From Zobellia barbeyronii (GTDB taxonomy: Bacteria; Bacteroidota; Bacteroidia; Flavobacteriales; Flavobacteriaceae), in NCBI RefSeq assembly GCF_018603515.1, contig NZ_JACATN010000008.1, forward strand, positions 1-64,000: DNA of 64,000 nucleotides. The letters are read 5' to 3'. A program made the position numbers and the translations under genes. Below, piece by piece: positions 14,382 through 23,867 of this stretch (its first letter is position 1; each line of letters begins with the position of its first letter). The notes below the pieces were generated by a model. The model ran no database searches. It was not told the DNA's origin and was given only the letters and a program-made list of their open reading frames with translations.

Positions 14382-16685
14382 TTATTCTGCGTCAGGCGAA
14401 TCTATTGTCGCTGGAGCAACAGAATCATCATGCTCATTATAATACTGCTCTAATAAGTTCATTATTGCTGTTGTCAAATCTTTGGTTTCTAACAATAATG
14501 AGAAGTACAAGGTGGTATTTTTAGGGCTTGATTCTTCAGTACGGGTTCTAGCTACTTGCGTCTGTATTTTTTCTTGAACCATATCAAATAACTCCTGTTT
14601 TTTACTTAAAACAAGACCAATTTGCTCAAATGATCTTTCGTCAAAAGCTGTTTGCGTAAGATTCAAAACTTCATCTAGTTTTTGGTCTATTTGCTTAAGC
14701 TCTTTTATTTGATTGTACTTTAATTTCTTATGATTGTTGTTTACGTGCTTATGGCTAACCTTGCCAATATATTCTAAAGACTGCGCAATGTCTGTCAAAT
14801 GTCCTAGAATTGTAATGTAGAAATTACTTGCACCTACACTGTTTTCATCAAGATTCTTTATGAAATAGAAAATATTATCTCGTAAATCATCAATTTCGTC
14901 AGAAAGCTTCGCGCCTTGTTTTTTGTTCTTTTTCAATAGACTTGAATCTTGAACTGCAAGACCATTAATTGAATTGGTATATATCTTGTTAGTTCTTTTA
15001 AGAACATTGGCAATGTTACTTGCACTTTCTTCAATAACACCTTGAATTGAACTGCTTTCGGCTTTATTTAAAGTGTCTTCGGCTTTGGTCTCTTTAGCTT
15101 TCTTTTTGTGCGAGATATAGTTTCTTGACAAAAGTAAAACTGCAACAAATAATAGAATTGCAATTGCAGCACCTTGACCAAAACTAATTATCGCTAAAAT
15201 AGTACCTGCCGCTATAAAGGCAATAATTGCAGTACCAAACCAGCCACCAATAACATTTAGTACACCAGCTACTCTGTATACAGCACTTTCTGCTCCCCAC
15301 GCTCTATCTGCCAATGAAGTACCCATTGCCACCATAAAAGTTACATATGTTGTAGATAAGGGAAGTTTGTATGAAGTAGCAATCGATATTAAAATACCGG
15401 CAACCATTAAGTTTACTGCAGCTCGAACCATATCAAAAGCAGGAAGCTCATGTACTTTGTTTTTTGTTAAAGCGATGGTCGGTTTTTCAAATTGCTTCTC
15501 AATACTGCTTTGCATTGATTTAGGAATCAAAGCCATAGTTACTTCTGAAATAGCAATTGCAGACCTTACCAAACCACGAGATAGAAAGTTAGGTTGAAAA
15601 CGCTCTTTAGTAGCTTCTTGACTTGATAGATCTAGTGATGTTTTTACTACTGCTTTTGCCTTGCTAGAAAACCATAAGGTCACAATCATAACAATACCGG
15701 CAAAAAATAAAAGTAGTGTAGGCGTAGGTACTTTTGCGGCCAAAATGCCCATACTGAATTCTGTTGCAGGAATACCTGATGCTACCCAAGCTTCATAAGA
15801 TTGCCATGCGGCAATCGGAACCCCAACGAAATTCACTAAATCGTTACCTGCAAAGGCTAGAGCCAAGGCAAACGTTCCCATACCAATAATTAACTTATAA
15901 ATGTTAACTTTTGCAAAAGTCATTAAGATATAAGAAAGAAAGGACCAAATCACAAAATTTGCTGCTGCAATACCAACCCACTGGGTTTCAAGAAAGTCTT
16001 TAATAGTACCATTGCCAATAAGCTCAAAATCTTCACCAGCGAATGCCGTTCCTTTAATACCTTTCATCAAAATGAAATAAGTGATAGCAGAAAGTGCTAC
16101 ACCTCCAAAAAGGGCTCCTACCCAATTCGCTTTTCTTTCAAAATGATATGATAATAACAATCGGGAGACCCATTGGACTAATGCTCCTATGGAAAATGCC
16201 ACGACGACCGACAGGAGAATACCGAATATTATTTCAGTAGCTTTTGATGTATTGATATAATTAACAACATCGCTAAAATTTCCATTATCAGCACCAATTT
16301 TTATTAAGGCCATTGCTACTGCAGCACCCAAAAGTTCGAAAACTATGGAAACTGTGGTTGAGGTGGGCATACCTAGGGTATTAAAGAAATCAAGTAGAAG
16401 TATATCGGTAATCATTACCGCCATAAAAATGAACATGATTTCATTAAAGTAAAATTCACTTGGGTTAAAAATACCCTTTCGAGCAACCTCCATCATACCA
16501 CTAGAAAAAATGGCACCAAAACCAATACCTAAACTTGCCACAATCATAATGGTTCGAAAAGAAATTGCTTTTGAACCTATGGCTGAGTTCAGGAAGTTTA
16601 CTGCATCATTACTGACCCCAACAACCAAATCCGCAATTGCTAAAACAGCAAGAGCGATTATCATTATAAAGTAAATGTTATCCAT
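14382..16685 (-). CDS. Inorganic phosphate transporter, PiT family, with C-terminal cytosolic domain
   Basis: This is an inner-membrane low-affinity phosphate permease. It has multiple membrane segments and two PiT signature repeats: G-V-S-N-D-A-V-N-F-L-N near residue 23 and A-F-A-G-N-D-L-V-N-F-V-G near 280. After about residue 540 the protein continues as a charged, helical, PhoU-like tail, giving 767 aa against 400-500 for plain PiT proteins. This longer form is usual in Bacteroidota. It lies 75 bp downstream of the phosphate porin, forming one uptake operon. Confidence 0.93.
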   Translation of the reverse strand: MDNIYFIMIIALAVLAIADLVVGVSNDAVNFLNSAIGSKAISFRTIMIVASLGIGFGAIFSSGMMEVARKGIFNPSEFYFNEIMFIFMAVMITDILLLDFFNTLGMPTSTTVSIVFELLGAAVAMALIKIGADNGNFSDVVNYINTSKATEIIFGILLSVVVAFSIGALVQWVSRLLLSYHFERKANWVGALFGGVALSAITYFILMKGIKGTAFAGEDFELIGNGTIKDFLETQWVGIAAANFVIWSFLSYILMTFAKVNIYKLIIGMGTFALALAFAGNDLVNFVGVPIAAWQSYEAWVASGIPATEFSMGILAAKVPTPTLLLFFAGIVMIVTLWFSSKAKAVVKTSLDLSSQEATKERFQPNFLSRGLVRSAIAISEVTMALIPKSMQSSIEKQFEKPTIALTKNKVHELPAFDMVRAAVNLMVAGILISIATSYKLPLSTTYVTFMVAMGTSLADRAWGAESAVYRVAGVLNVIGGWFGTAIIAFIAAGTILAIISFGQGAAIAILLFVAVLLLSRNYISHKKKAKETKAEDTLNKAESSSIQGVIEESASNIANVLKRTNKIYTNSINGLAVQDSSLLKKNKKQGAKLSDEIDDLRDNIFYFIKNLDENSVGASNFYITILGHLTDIAQSLEYIGKVSHKHVNNNHKKLKYNQIKELKQIDQKLDEVLNLTQTAFDERSFEQIGLVLSKKQELFDMVQEKIQTQVARTRTEESSPKNTTLYFSLLLETKDLTTAIMNLLEQYYNEHDDSVAPATIDSPDAE

Positions 16686-16760
16686 AATTTATGATATAAA
16701 TAAGTTTGCAAATATCTATTGTAATTAGAGCTATAATGTTATCTAAAGGTTATGTTTTAC

Positions 16761-17957
16761 TTAGAAATGAATGTCCACTTGTAGACGGCCCATTAATCGG
16801 TTTGTTCCTCCATCTAGGTTAAGGTAACTCAAATCTGATTGAACCTTTAACTTATGACCGGCTAAATATTTTGAAACGCCCAAGGTATATTGAGTCTCAA
16901 GGCTCTTTCCTGTTATATCTTTATCTAAATCAATGGTGGTGAACCGTCCTGAAACCTCCCAGTTGGTAGAAAACAAATACCCTGTTTGAAGGTTTAATCC
17001 ATTCCCTACCTGTACTTCGTCACCAGTTAATGATCCATCAGAGTTTTTGGCAAGTGGATCTCCTGCGGTTCTGTTGGCGTATTCGGCCATAAAGGAGAAT
17101 CCATTATATTTAAACATGGCATCAACATAAATAGTTTTAATGTCTGTTTCGTGAAAGCCAATGTCATTAACCATATATGAGCCTTGGTTACTTCTATTCT
17201 TAACCGCGTTGTTATTAAAGTCAAATGTAGCTGCTAACATTAATTTTGGTATTTCTACTCTTTTTAGGTCAGCTCCGCTGTACGCAGAAAAATCTCCAAA
17301 TGGGAAAAGTTCCAAGCGAGCAGTGTGTTGTAGACCACCAAGATTTCCTGTTGTAATGTTTCTGCCTTCTCCTTGAGAAATGGCTAGTTTTTCTTTAATT
17401 AAAAATTTGTCTGTTAAGTTGAATTTATGTCTTAGTTGAACACCTTGGTCCCTATCTATAGTGAATCTGCTATTTAGGAGAGAACGATCTACTTGTTGCA
17501 GATTTCCAGAAGAAATTACTCGTTCAATATTTCCGGGTAATTTGGTTTGTCCCATCCAAAACTCAAAGTTTTTATAGAAATTCCACATTATAACGCCATC
17601 CAGAATATATCTGGGGGCGTTACTTGTGAATTCAGAAGCTCCTGAAAGATCACGGTTTGAAAGACCAAATTCAAATTTGTATTTCAATTTTGGAGAAAAC
17701 GCAAAACCGTTAAATTTTAAACGGGCACGTCTAATAGAAAAATTTTGCCGAGGGTCTACAAGTCCTCCGTCTTCGCCTTCACCCCATGATGCAATTGTTA
17801 GAAATTGCATACGAGTGCCAATTTTCATGCTCCAAGTACTATCTTTCCCTACTAGGTTAAAAAGTCCTTTCCCAAAGGCTGGTGCGTTTGTTTCTTGAGC
17901 ATAGGAGATACACGAAAAACTCAAAAGTAGCCCGAGGGCTAAACATTTTAATTTCAT
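16761..17957 (-). CDS. Phosphate-selective porin, OprO/OprP type
   Basis: This is an outer-membrane beta-barrel for phosphate or polyphosphate. A signal peptide (cleavage after I-S-Y-A) leads into F-N-L-V-G-K-D-S-T-W-S-M-K-I-G-T-R and a run of amphipathic strands. It includes R-R-A-R-L-K-F-N-G and ends in a Phe (D-I-H-F), as expected for barrel insertion. The length is 398 aa. It is the first gene of the operon with the PiT transporter, and a Pho-box-like repeat lies 42 bp upstream of the start. Confidence 0.9.
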   Translation of the reverse strand: MKLKCLALGLLLSFSCISYAQETNAPAFGKGLFNLVGKDSTWSMKIGTRMQFLTIASWGEGEDGGLVDPRQNFSIRRARLKFNGFAFSPKLKYKFEFGLSNRDLSGASEFTSNAPRYILDGVIMWNFYKNFEFWMGQTKLPGNIERVISSGNLQQVDRSLLNSRFTIDRDQGVQLRHKFNLTDKFLIKEKLAISQGEGRNITTGNLGGLQHTARLELFPFGDFSAYSGADLKRVEIPKLMLAATFDFNNNAVKNRSNQGSYMVNDIGFHETDIKTIYVDAMFKYNGFSFMAEYANRTAGDPLAKNSDGSLTGDEVQVGNGLNLQTGYLFSTNWEVSGRFTTIDLDKDITGKSLETQYTLGVSKYLAGHKLKVQSDLSYLNLDGGTNRLMGRLQVDIHF

Positions 17958-17998
17958 TTAGGTATTAGTTTTTGTCGGTAGTAAATAACCAACACCAA

Positions 17999-18020
17999 TG
18001 TTAAGTTAATGTTTTGTTAA
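17999..18020 (-). promoter_or_regulatory. Pho-box-like direct repeat upstream of the phosphate operon
   Basis: On the minus strand TTAACA at 18020-18015 is followed by TTAACT at 18009-18004 with an 11-bp period, and a further TTAACA overlaps the end. Direct TT(A/T)ACA-type repeats with 11-bp spacing are the pattern bound by PhoP in Bacillus. Use here by a PhoB-like regulator is inference. Confidence 0.4.
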
Positions 18021-18111
18021 CGTTATTTCTAAAAGAAGAAATTGCTATTTATCAATAAGATGAGTCGCGTGTAAAAATCTGATTTACAGATATTCACTTG
18101 GATTAGTTAGC

Positions 18112-18119
18112 CAAAAATA
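18112..18119 (-). promoter_or_regulatory. -7 promoter element, possibly for the phosphate operon
   Basis: On the minus strand TATTTTTG matches TAnnTTTG. It lies about 155 bp upstream of the porin start, giving a long 5' leader that would include the Pho-box-like repeat. It is tentative for that reason. Confidence 0.25.
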
Positions 18120-18150
18120 ATGCTCCTAAAAACTTTAATTAAAACATAAA

Positions 18151-18178
18151 AAAAGCTACCTTGAAGAAGGTAGCTTTT
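18151..18178 (-). terminator. Orphan hairpin terminator in minus orientation
   Basis: A perfect 12-bp stem, aaaagctacctt / aaggtagctttt, has a 4-nt loop and a T-run on the minus strand. No minus-strand gene ends just before it. It may end a small RNA encoded at about 18180-18400 or block read-through toward the phosphate operon. The rest of the 17958-18455 gap holds only the promoters and Pho-box-like element listed. Confidence 0.6.
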
Positions 18179-18406
18179 GGGATTTCAAAAAAACTAGTCG
18201 ACAAAAACTAATAAGTATAATGAAATCAAATTTGTCTTTTAGACAACCGCTAAGGTCGATCACGGATGTCATCTTATGGTAATGTAAATATTAATTTATC
18301 TTTAATTTTTTGAATAATGGTTATTTGTAACATGTTGATAATTAGAGTTTAATATTTTCAATGTAAATTTAATGTTAAGTACAGATGTTTTTAACGTAAA
18401 TTAATG

Positions 18407-18414
18407 TATCTTTG
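18407..18414 (+). promoter_or_regulatory. -7 promoter element for the YwqK-like gene
   Basis: TATCTTTG is an exact TAnnTTTG match 42 bp before the start at 18456. Confidence 0.5.
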
Positions 18415-18455
18415 ATAACAGTAAATAGGTACAGAGTTATTTTAAAATCAACAAC

Positions 18456-18815
18456 ATGAAGAATTCAATCATACTTTTCGCCCTTGCATTAACAATGACA
18501 GTAGGGTATGCTCAAAAAGAAAAGGAAGTAAAATTAAATAAAGAAACAAATTTAGTAGAAGCTACTTATTTTCATGATAATGGAGAGGTAAGTCAAACAG
18601 GAACTTTTGATTTAGCAGGGAAATTACATGGCGAGTGGATTAGCTTTGATGAAGTCGGGGAAAAAGTATCAAAAGGAAATTACAATAAAGGTGTTAGAAC
18701 TGGAAAATGGTTTTTCTACAATGATGGTACTGTAAAGGAAGTAGAGTTTGATAACAATGTTATTGCAAATGTTATTGAGAAGCAGAAGAAATCAGCAGTC
18801 GTTTCTAAGAACTAA
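18456..18815 (+). CDS. Secreted YwqK/MORN-like repeat protein
   Basis: The 119-aa protein has a signal peptide (cleavage around G-Y-A-Q). It then contains repeats of the type Y-F-H-D-N-G-E-V-S-Q-T-G-T-F and F-Y-N-D-G-T-V-K-E-V, the MORN-like pattern of the YwqK family. The family is sometimes labelled antitoxin, but nothing here supports a toxin-antitoxin role. The gene has its own promoter and a strong terminator and appears monocistronic. Confidence 0.75.
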   Translation: MKNSIILFALALTMTVGYAQKEKEVKLNKETNLVEATYFHDNGEVSQTGTFDLAGKLHGEWISFDEVGEKVSKGNYNKGVRTGKWFFYNDGTVKEVEFDNNVIANVIEKQKKSAVVSKN

Positions 18816-18831
18816 CAATTTTATTGAATAG

Positions 18832-18868
18832 AAAAAGGGAGTTTTCACATTGTGGAAACTCCCTTTTT
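18832..18868. terminator. Bidirectional terminator
   Basis: A 17-bp stem (18832-18848 with 18852-18868, one T-G wobble) with A-run and T-run flanks lies between two convergent genes, so it can serve both strands. Confidence 0.85.
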
Positions 18869-18892
18869 GTTTTATGAATATTTAGGAAACGA

Positions 18893-19285
18893 TTATCGTT
18901 CAATGCTGGTAATTGCACTTTCAGAATTTTGTAATGTGTTTTCATCTGCAAAAGACATATCTGACAGGCTTAGTGTCTTAGCCTTTAACCCCTGCGTAAT
19001 TTCTAAAGTATTAGAAGCTACAATCTCTACAGGAACCTCAAAGGATTCATAACCTAAAAAAGTAACCTTAAGTATGTAGTCTCCTGGTTCAACATTTGAG
19101 ATTTCAAAATTTCCACGAAAGTTGGTCTGTGTCTTAAATTTTGTATCCTTGATCTGCACCTCTGCAAAAAGCAAAGGCTCATTGTTCATCTCCATGTCAA
19201 AAATAGTACCTCTAATAGCTCCTTGTTCTTGAGCAAAAAGATTTAATGTACATATAAAAGCAAGAAAGAATAATGTCTTTTTCAT
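18893..19285 (-). CDS. Secreted stand-alone carboxypeptidase-regulatory-like domain protein
   Basis: A signal peptide (M-K-K-T-L-F-F ... L-F-A-Q) precedes one CarboxypepD_reg-like beta-sandwich: A-I-R-G-T-I-F-D, then F-A-E-V-Q-I-K-D-T, G-N-F-E-I-S-N-V-E-P-G-D-Y and V-T-F-L-G-Y-E. This is the N-terminal domain usually found on TonB receptors, but here it is not followed by a plug or barrel. The 130-aa length and clean stop suggest a real small protein rather than a fragment. Its function is unknown. Confidence 0.75.
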   Translation of the reverse strand: MKKTLFFLAFICTLNLFAQEQGAIRGTIFDMEMNNEPLLFAEVQIKDTKFKTQTNFRGNFEISNVEPGDYILKVTFLGYESFEVPVEIVASNTLEITQGLKAKTLSLSDMSFADENTLQNSESAITSIER

Positions 19286-19444
19286 TGTTTATTATTTAAT
19301 GCAAAGAAAAAGCTAGTGTGTTAAATTATAGTTATCTGAAGTTTAAGTGTGGATTTTCTTAAGGTTAAATAACGGTGCGTTCTTTTAGTTTGAAAAGTAG
19401 ATTGAAATTGAAAAAATGTACCTTGCAGGTCTTAAAAAACTCTT

Positions 19445-20788
19445 ATGAACTGGGAAAATTTATTGTCTCTTAAGCGCCAAGGCGATACGCACAAAAGACT
19501 ACGAAAGGAACAAGATGAAACAAGGCTAGGTTTTGAAGTAGATTATGATCGTATCATTTTTTCTAGTGCTTTTAGAAGTTTACAAGATAAGACCCAGGTT
19601 ATACCGCTGTCAAAAACAGATTTTGTTCATACTCGTTTAACACATAGTTTGGAAGTTTCCGTAGTAGGAAGGAGTCTTGGGCGTATTGCAGGAAAGAAAA
19701 TTCTTGAGAAACACCCTTTTTTAAGTGAAATATACGGTTACAAATTTAATGATTTTGGTGCTATTGTTGCCGCAGCTGCTTTAGCACATGACATAGGTAA
19801 CCCGCCTTTTGGTCATAGTGGAGAAAAGGCTATTGGCGAATACTTCATTACCGGTAATGGTAAGAAATACCAGTCCGTTTTGACTGGAAAGGAATTTCAG
19901 GATATTGTAGATTTTGAAGGGAACGCTAATGGGTTTCGATTGTTATCTCAATCGCGAGAAGGAGTTACGGGTGGCTTGCGCTTAAGCTACGCTACACTGG
20001 GTGCCTTTATGAAATATCCAAAAGAGTCCTTACCTAAAAAAGCAACAAAGCATATAGCTGATAAGAAATTTGGTTTTTTTCAACCAGATAAAGAAGCTTT
20101 TAAAAATGTGGCAGCAGATTTGGGTCTTTTGCAAACCAGAGATGGAGAAGACATTTCTTTTGCAAGACATCCTCTAACATTTCTAGTAGAGGCTGCAGAT
20201 GATATTTGTTATACTATAATAGATTTTGAAGATGGTATTAACCTTGGTCTTATCTCTGAAGATTACGCTCTGGAATACCTTATAAAATTAGTTAAGGACA
20301 GCATAAATACCAAAAAGTATAATTCCTTAAAATATAAGGAAGATAGGCTTAGTTATTTACGAGCTCTTGCCATTAATACTTTGATAAGCGATGCAATTTC
20401 TGTCTTTATTGAAAATGAAGATAAAATACTGAATGGTACTTTTCAAACCAGTTTGCTGGACCAAAGTGCATTTAAAGCTCAGATTGAAGATATCATTTCT
20501 TTAAGTGTTGAAAAGATATACCGCTCTCAAGAAGTTATCGAAAAAGAGATTGCGGGCTATAAAATAATTTCGGATATATTAGACGTATATACGAATGCCC
20601 TTATCCGTAAAAAAGAAAATAGAGCCTCTAATTATGATGCTTTAATGCTAAAAACACTTCCTGAGTTCTATAGAGATACGGATGATTCTGTATATCATAT
20701 TTTATTGAATACCTGTTGCTATGTTGCAAGCCTTTCAGATAGTGCTGCAGTGCATATTCATAATAAAATCATGGGTAAGCAGCTTTAA
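19445..20788 (+). CDS. dgt: Deoxyguanosinetriphosphate triphosphohydrolase (dGTPase)
   Basis: This enzyme hydrolyses dGTP to deoxyguanosine and triphosphate and so adjusts dNTP pools. It is an HD-domain protein: R-L-T-H-S-L-E-V (about residues 62-69), A-H-D-I-G-N-P-P-F-G-H-S-G-E (about 118-131) and a later F-L-V-E-A-A-D-D-I. The length of 447 aa is normal for the long Bacteroidota form. Its stop overlaps the convergent DUF3078 gene by 4 bp. Confidence 0.94.
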   Translation: MNWENLLSLKRQGDTHKRLRKEQDETRLGFEVDYDRIIFSSAFRSLQDKTQVIPLSKTDFVHTRLTHSLEVSVVGRSLGRIAGKKILEKHPFLSEIYGYKFNDFGAIVAAAALAHDIGNPPFGHSGEKAIGEYFITGNGKKYQSVLTGKEFQDIVDFEGNANGFRLLSQSREGVTGGLRLSYATLGAFMKYPKESLPKKATKHIADKKFGFFQPDKEAFKNVAADLGLLQTRDGEDISFARHPLTFLVEAADDICYTIIDFEDGINLGLISEDYALEYLIKLVKDSINTKKYNSLKYKEDRLSYLRALAINTLISDAISVFIENEDKILNGTFQTSLLDQSAFKAQIEDIISLSVEKIYRSQEVIEKEIAGYKIISDILDVYTNALIRKKENRASNYDALMLKTLPEFYRDTDDSVYHILLNTCCYVASLSDSAAVHIHNKIMGKQL

Positions 20789-21921
20789 AATACATAGGAT
20801 ACGCCAACACCTAGTAGCTGTTTAAATTGTATACGTGGCCTACCAGCATCTAGCACAATGCCATTAGCATCTGTTTGTTCGTCAAATAGAATGTCATCAT
20901 CATAAATAATATGAGTGCCAATGGTTGTTACCACGTATTTGTTGACTTTTAAATCAAAATTAAGTTCCCAGTCAACATCAATGTTTCCAAACTTTTGAAG
21001 GTAATCTGTGTAAAGGCTTAAACGATGCTTTAGGAGCATATTTTTGTAAACCTCTTTCTCATACTGATTCGTTACTAAAAACCCAAATTCTAGAAAAATT
21101 TGTTCACCTTTTTCGAGCACATTTCCATCTGCATCCAAAACGGCTTTTTTAACACCAAAAGAACCTTTATTGGCTAACTCTTCATCTAGAACAAAGGTTG
21201 CTTTTTGAGTAATGGGTGAAATATATAGATTGAATTTTTGGTCTTTGGTAATATAAGATGTTCCAGCTCCCAAAAATGAATACCCTGGAGCCATAAAACG
21301 TGAAATGGGCGATGACCTATCAGGATATTTATAACCATTGGAAAACTGAGTATTGAAGTTGGCTTTCGCCGAATAATACCAGTTGCTAATAGTGTCTCGT
21401 TGAAGGCCAAAAGTGGAACTAAAACGGATAGCATCATCTGTTTTTCTTAATTTCTGCTCGTCCTGTACGTTAAGGCCGTAACGCATCTCCATATAGTTAT
21501 CCCATTGTATGTATCGGAATTTATAATTTCTTTCAAATCGAGCGTTCCCAAGAGCTGATATGGAGTTGTTACCACCCGCGTTCCAGTTTACGAAAGCTAC
21601 TTCACTAAAGTTTGCGCCAAGTTTATTTACCGTTGTCCAAAAGGAAGGAATCTTGAATCGGTTAGGTTTCTCGTCTAAAGCATTGGTACGATTAAATGAA
21701 ATAACAGGATTCATTAAATCTACACTACGGGGAACAAATTTTATTTTCTCCTGTGTTTTTCTAATTACTACAGTTTCTACTATGGTAGTATCTACCACCA
21801 TGGTATCAATTTCCATTTCTCTTCCAGGTGGTAATGAATCTTGGTTTTGGCCAAAAACAGAAGATAGGCAGAAGCTAAAAAATAGAATAAATAGACATGA
21901 TGTTATTGGGGAGTTATTCAT
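20785..21921 (-). CDS. DUF3078 outer-membrane-type protein
   Basis: A signal peptide (ending S-V-F-G-Q) is followed by a beta-rich protein of the DUF3078 family, which is frequent in Bacteroidota. Alternating aromatic strands, F-V-N-W-N-A-G-G-N-N-S-I-S-A-L-G-N-A and a final Val-Phe suggest a small outer-membrane barrel. The start overlaps the dxs stop by 8 bp, so it is probably co-transcribed with dxs. The function is unknown. Confidence 0.85.
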   Translation of the reverse strand: MNNSPITSCLFILFFSFCLSSVFGQNQDSLPPGREMEIDTMVVDTTIVETVVIRKTQEKIKFVPRSVDLMNPVISFNRTNALDEKPNRFKIPSFWTTVNKLGANFSEVAFVNWNAGGNNSISALGNARFERNYKFRYIQWDNYMEMRYGLNVQDEQKLRKTDDAIRFSSTFGLQRDTISNWYYSAKANFNTQFSNGYKYPDRSSPISRFMAPGYSFLGAGTSYITKDQKFNLYISPITQKATFVLDEELANKGSFGVKKAVLDADGNVLEKGEQIFLEFGFLVTNQYEKEVYKNMLLKHRLSLYTDYLQKFGNIDVDWELNFDLKVNKYVVTTIGTHIIYDDDILFDEQTDANGIVLDAGRPRIQFKQLLGVGVSYVF

Positions 21922-23689
21922 TTAATAGCATTTTTATATGTTCTTTTATACTTAAGTGGTCAATTTTGGCTTGTTCGTGTAATTGTTCTACGGTACCATG
22001 TTCTAAAAAAATATCGTCAATACCTAAAACATGTATTTTTTGAGTACGCCCTAGTTCATTGGCTAATTCTAGGATTGTAGACCCAAAACCACCCATTTTG
22101 CTACCATCTTCAACAGTAATTATGTGTTTATAGCATTTAAATATATCTATAAGTAGATTTTTATCCAACGGTTTTACAAACTGCATATCATAATGGCCAA
22201 TTTTCTCTTTTTCTGTAATTTCTTCTATAACATTTGAAACGGTATTCCCAATATGGCCAATAGTCAATATAGCAATTTCAGAACCTTTTTTCAATTCTCT
22301 GCCTTTTCCAATTTCGATTTTTTCAAAAGGAGTCTGCCATTTTTCTTGAACGCCCCTACCTCGCGGATATCTTATGGCTATGGGATGATTTAAGCCCAAC
22401 TGCGCAGTATACATCATGTTACGAAGTCCCGTTTCATTCATAGGTGCAAAAATATATAGGTTGGGTACGCACCTCAAAAAGGCAATATCATAAACACCAT
22501 GATGGGTTGCCCCATCTTGACCAACAATACCAGCTCTATCTAAACAAAAAATGACGGGTAAGTTCTGGATAGCCACATCATGTATAACCTGGTCATAGGC
22601 ACGCTGCAGAAAAGTGGAGTAAATAGTACAAAATGGTACCAGACCTTCGGTTGCCATACCTGCAGCTAAAGTTACGGCATGCTGCTCCGCAATGCCAACA
22701 TCAAAAGCCCTATCGGGTATTTGCTCCATCATGTACTTTAAAGAGCTTCCAGTGGGCATAGCCGGGGTTATGCCAACAATATTTTTGTTTTTTTCAGCCA
22801 GTTCTACCAACGTATGCCCAAATACATCTTGGTACTTTTGAGGTTCGTTAGCTACAACCGGTTTCTTTTGAAGTTCACCCGTGAGTTTATCAAATTTACC
22901 TGGCGCGTGGTATGTCACTTGGTTTTCTTCGGCTTTTTTCAAGCCTTTCCCCTTGGTAGTAATAACATGCAGTAATTTTGGTCCGGCTACCAGCTTTAAA
23001 TGGTCTAGTTCATTTACAAGTGCATTAAGATCATGCCCCTCTATAGGACCGGTATAATGAAAGTTAAGGCACTCAAATATGTTCTCATCTTTTGCGATAC
23101 CTTTTTTTACATTGGTCAAGTATTTTTTCAAAGCTCCTACACTTGGGTCTATGCCAATGGCATTGTCGTTTAGGATGACTAACACATTAGAATTGGTAGA
23201 ACCAAGGTGATTAAGGGCTTCAAAAGCCATACCGCTGGCTATAGAGGCATCACCAATTACGGCAATGTGTTGCCGGTTGTTTTTACCGTTTAATTGAGCG
23301 GCCATAGCCATACCTAAAATTGCAGAAATAGAAGTAGAACTATGTCCCGTTCCAAAAGCATCGTAACTGCTCTCACTTCGTTTTGGAAATCCACTAATAC
23401 CTCCTAATTGGCGATTAGTATCAAAAATTTCTTTTCTCCCCGTTAATATTTTATGCCCGTAGGCTTGATGGCCAACATCCCATATAAGTTTATCATCGGG
23501 CGTATTAAATACATAATGTAAGGCAATGGTGAGTTCAACAACTCCAAGGCTAGCGCCTAAATGCCCCTCTTTGGTCGCAACAATATCAATTATAAATTCC
23601 CTTAATTCTTTCGCAAGTTGCGGAAGTTGGTCCACTGACAGCTTGCGTAAATCTTCTGGGTAAGTGATATAATTTAAAAGTGATTCCAA
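21914..23689 (-). CDS. dxs: 1-deoxy-D-xylulose-5-phosphate synthase
   Basis: This is the first enzyme of the MEP isoprenoid pathway; it joins pyruvate and glyceraldehyde-3-phosphate using thiamine diphosphate. The thiamine motif G-D-A-S-I-A-S-G-M lies near residue 146, and D-R-A-G-I-V-G-Q-D-G-A-T-H-H-G lies in the pyrimidine-binding domain. The length of 591 aa is normal. The start codon is TTG: no upstream in-frame ATG is available, and the encoded M-E-S-L-L-N-Y-I-T-Y-P-E-D-L matches family N-termini. It supplies precursors to the carotenoid genes at 39774-41953. Confidence 0.95.
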   Translation of the reverse strand: MESLLNYITYPEDLRKLSVDQLPQLAKELREFIIDIVATKEGHLGASLGVVELTIALHYVFNTPDDKLIWDVGHQAYGHKILTGRKEIFDTNRQLGGISGFPKRSESSYDAFGTGHSSTSISAILGMAMAAQLNGKNNRQHIAVIGDASIASGMAFEALNHLGSTNSNVLVILNDNAIGIDPSVGALKKYLTNVKKGIAKDENIFECLNFHYTGPIEGHDLNALVNELDHLKLVAGPKLLHVITTKGKGLKKAEENQVTYHAPGKFDKLTGELQKKPVVANEPQKYQDVFGHTLVELAEKNKNIVGITPAMPTGSSLKYMMEQIPDRAFDVGIAEQHAVTLAAGMATEGLVPFCTIYSTFLQRAYDQVIHDVAIQNLPVIFCLDRAGIVGQDGATHHGVYDIAFLRCVPNLYIFAPMNETGLRNMMYTAQLGLNHPIAIRYPRGRGVQEKWQTPFEKIEIGKGRELKKGSEIAILTIGHIGNTVSNVIEEITEKEKIGHYDMQFVKPLDKNLLIDIFKCYKHIITVEDGSKMGGFGSTILELANELGRTQKIHVLGIDDIFLEHGTVEQLHEQAKIDHLSIKEHIKMLLNE

Positions 23690-23706
23690 ATTAGAGGTGT
23701 AAGTTG

Positions 23707-23714
23707 CAAAAATA
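23707..23714 (-). promoter_or_regulatory. -7 promoter element for dxs
   Basis: On the minus strand TATTTTTG matches TAnnTTTG, 17 bp upstream of the TTG start. The resulting leader would be very short. Confidence 0.5.
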
Positions 23715-23844
23715 CGTGTTTAGCAGTGCTGAGACAATTTTTTTTAGCTCAGCCTTGGGTTTGAGGGAAGCTAATTATAGTGGGTTTTTAAGTTGCTGAT
23801 TCTTAATGATCACAAGTTATGCGGATCTTTCGAAAAGTATGGCA

Positions 23845-23852
23845 TAAATTTG
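23845..23852 (+). promoter_or_regulatory. -7 promoter element for the nucleoside deaminase
   Basis: TAAATTTG matches TAnnTTTG, 15 bp before the ATG at 23868. Confidence 0.45.
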
Positions 23853-23867
23853 TGTTAAACCCTTGTT

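Noticed and set aside
18180-18300. Minus-strand leader-peptide frame ahead of the orphan terminator, as in an attenuator
   Set aside because: No run of one regulatory amino acid and no biosynthetic operon downstream; a small RNA is the simpler reading.
18456-18815. YwqK-like gene as an antitoxin
   Set aside because: The protein is secreted, stands alone and has no toxin partner; the label comes only from family naming.
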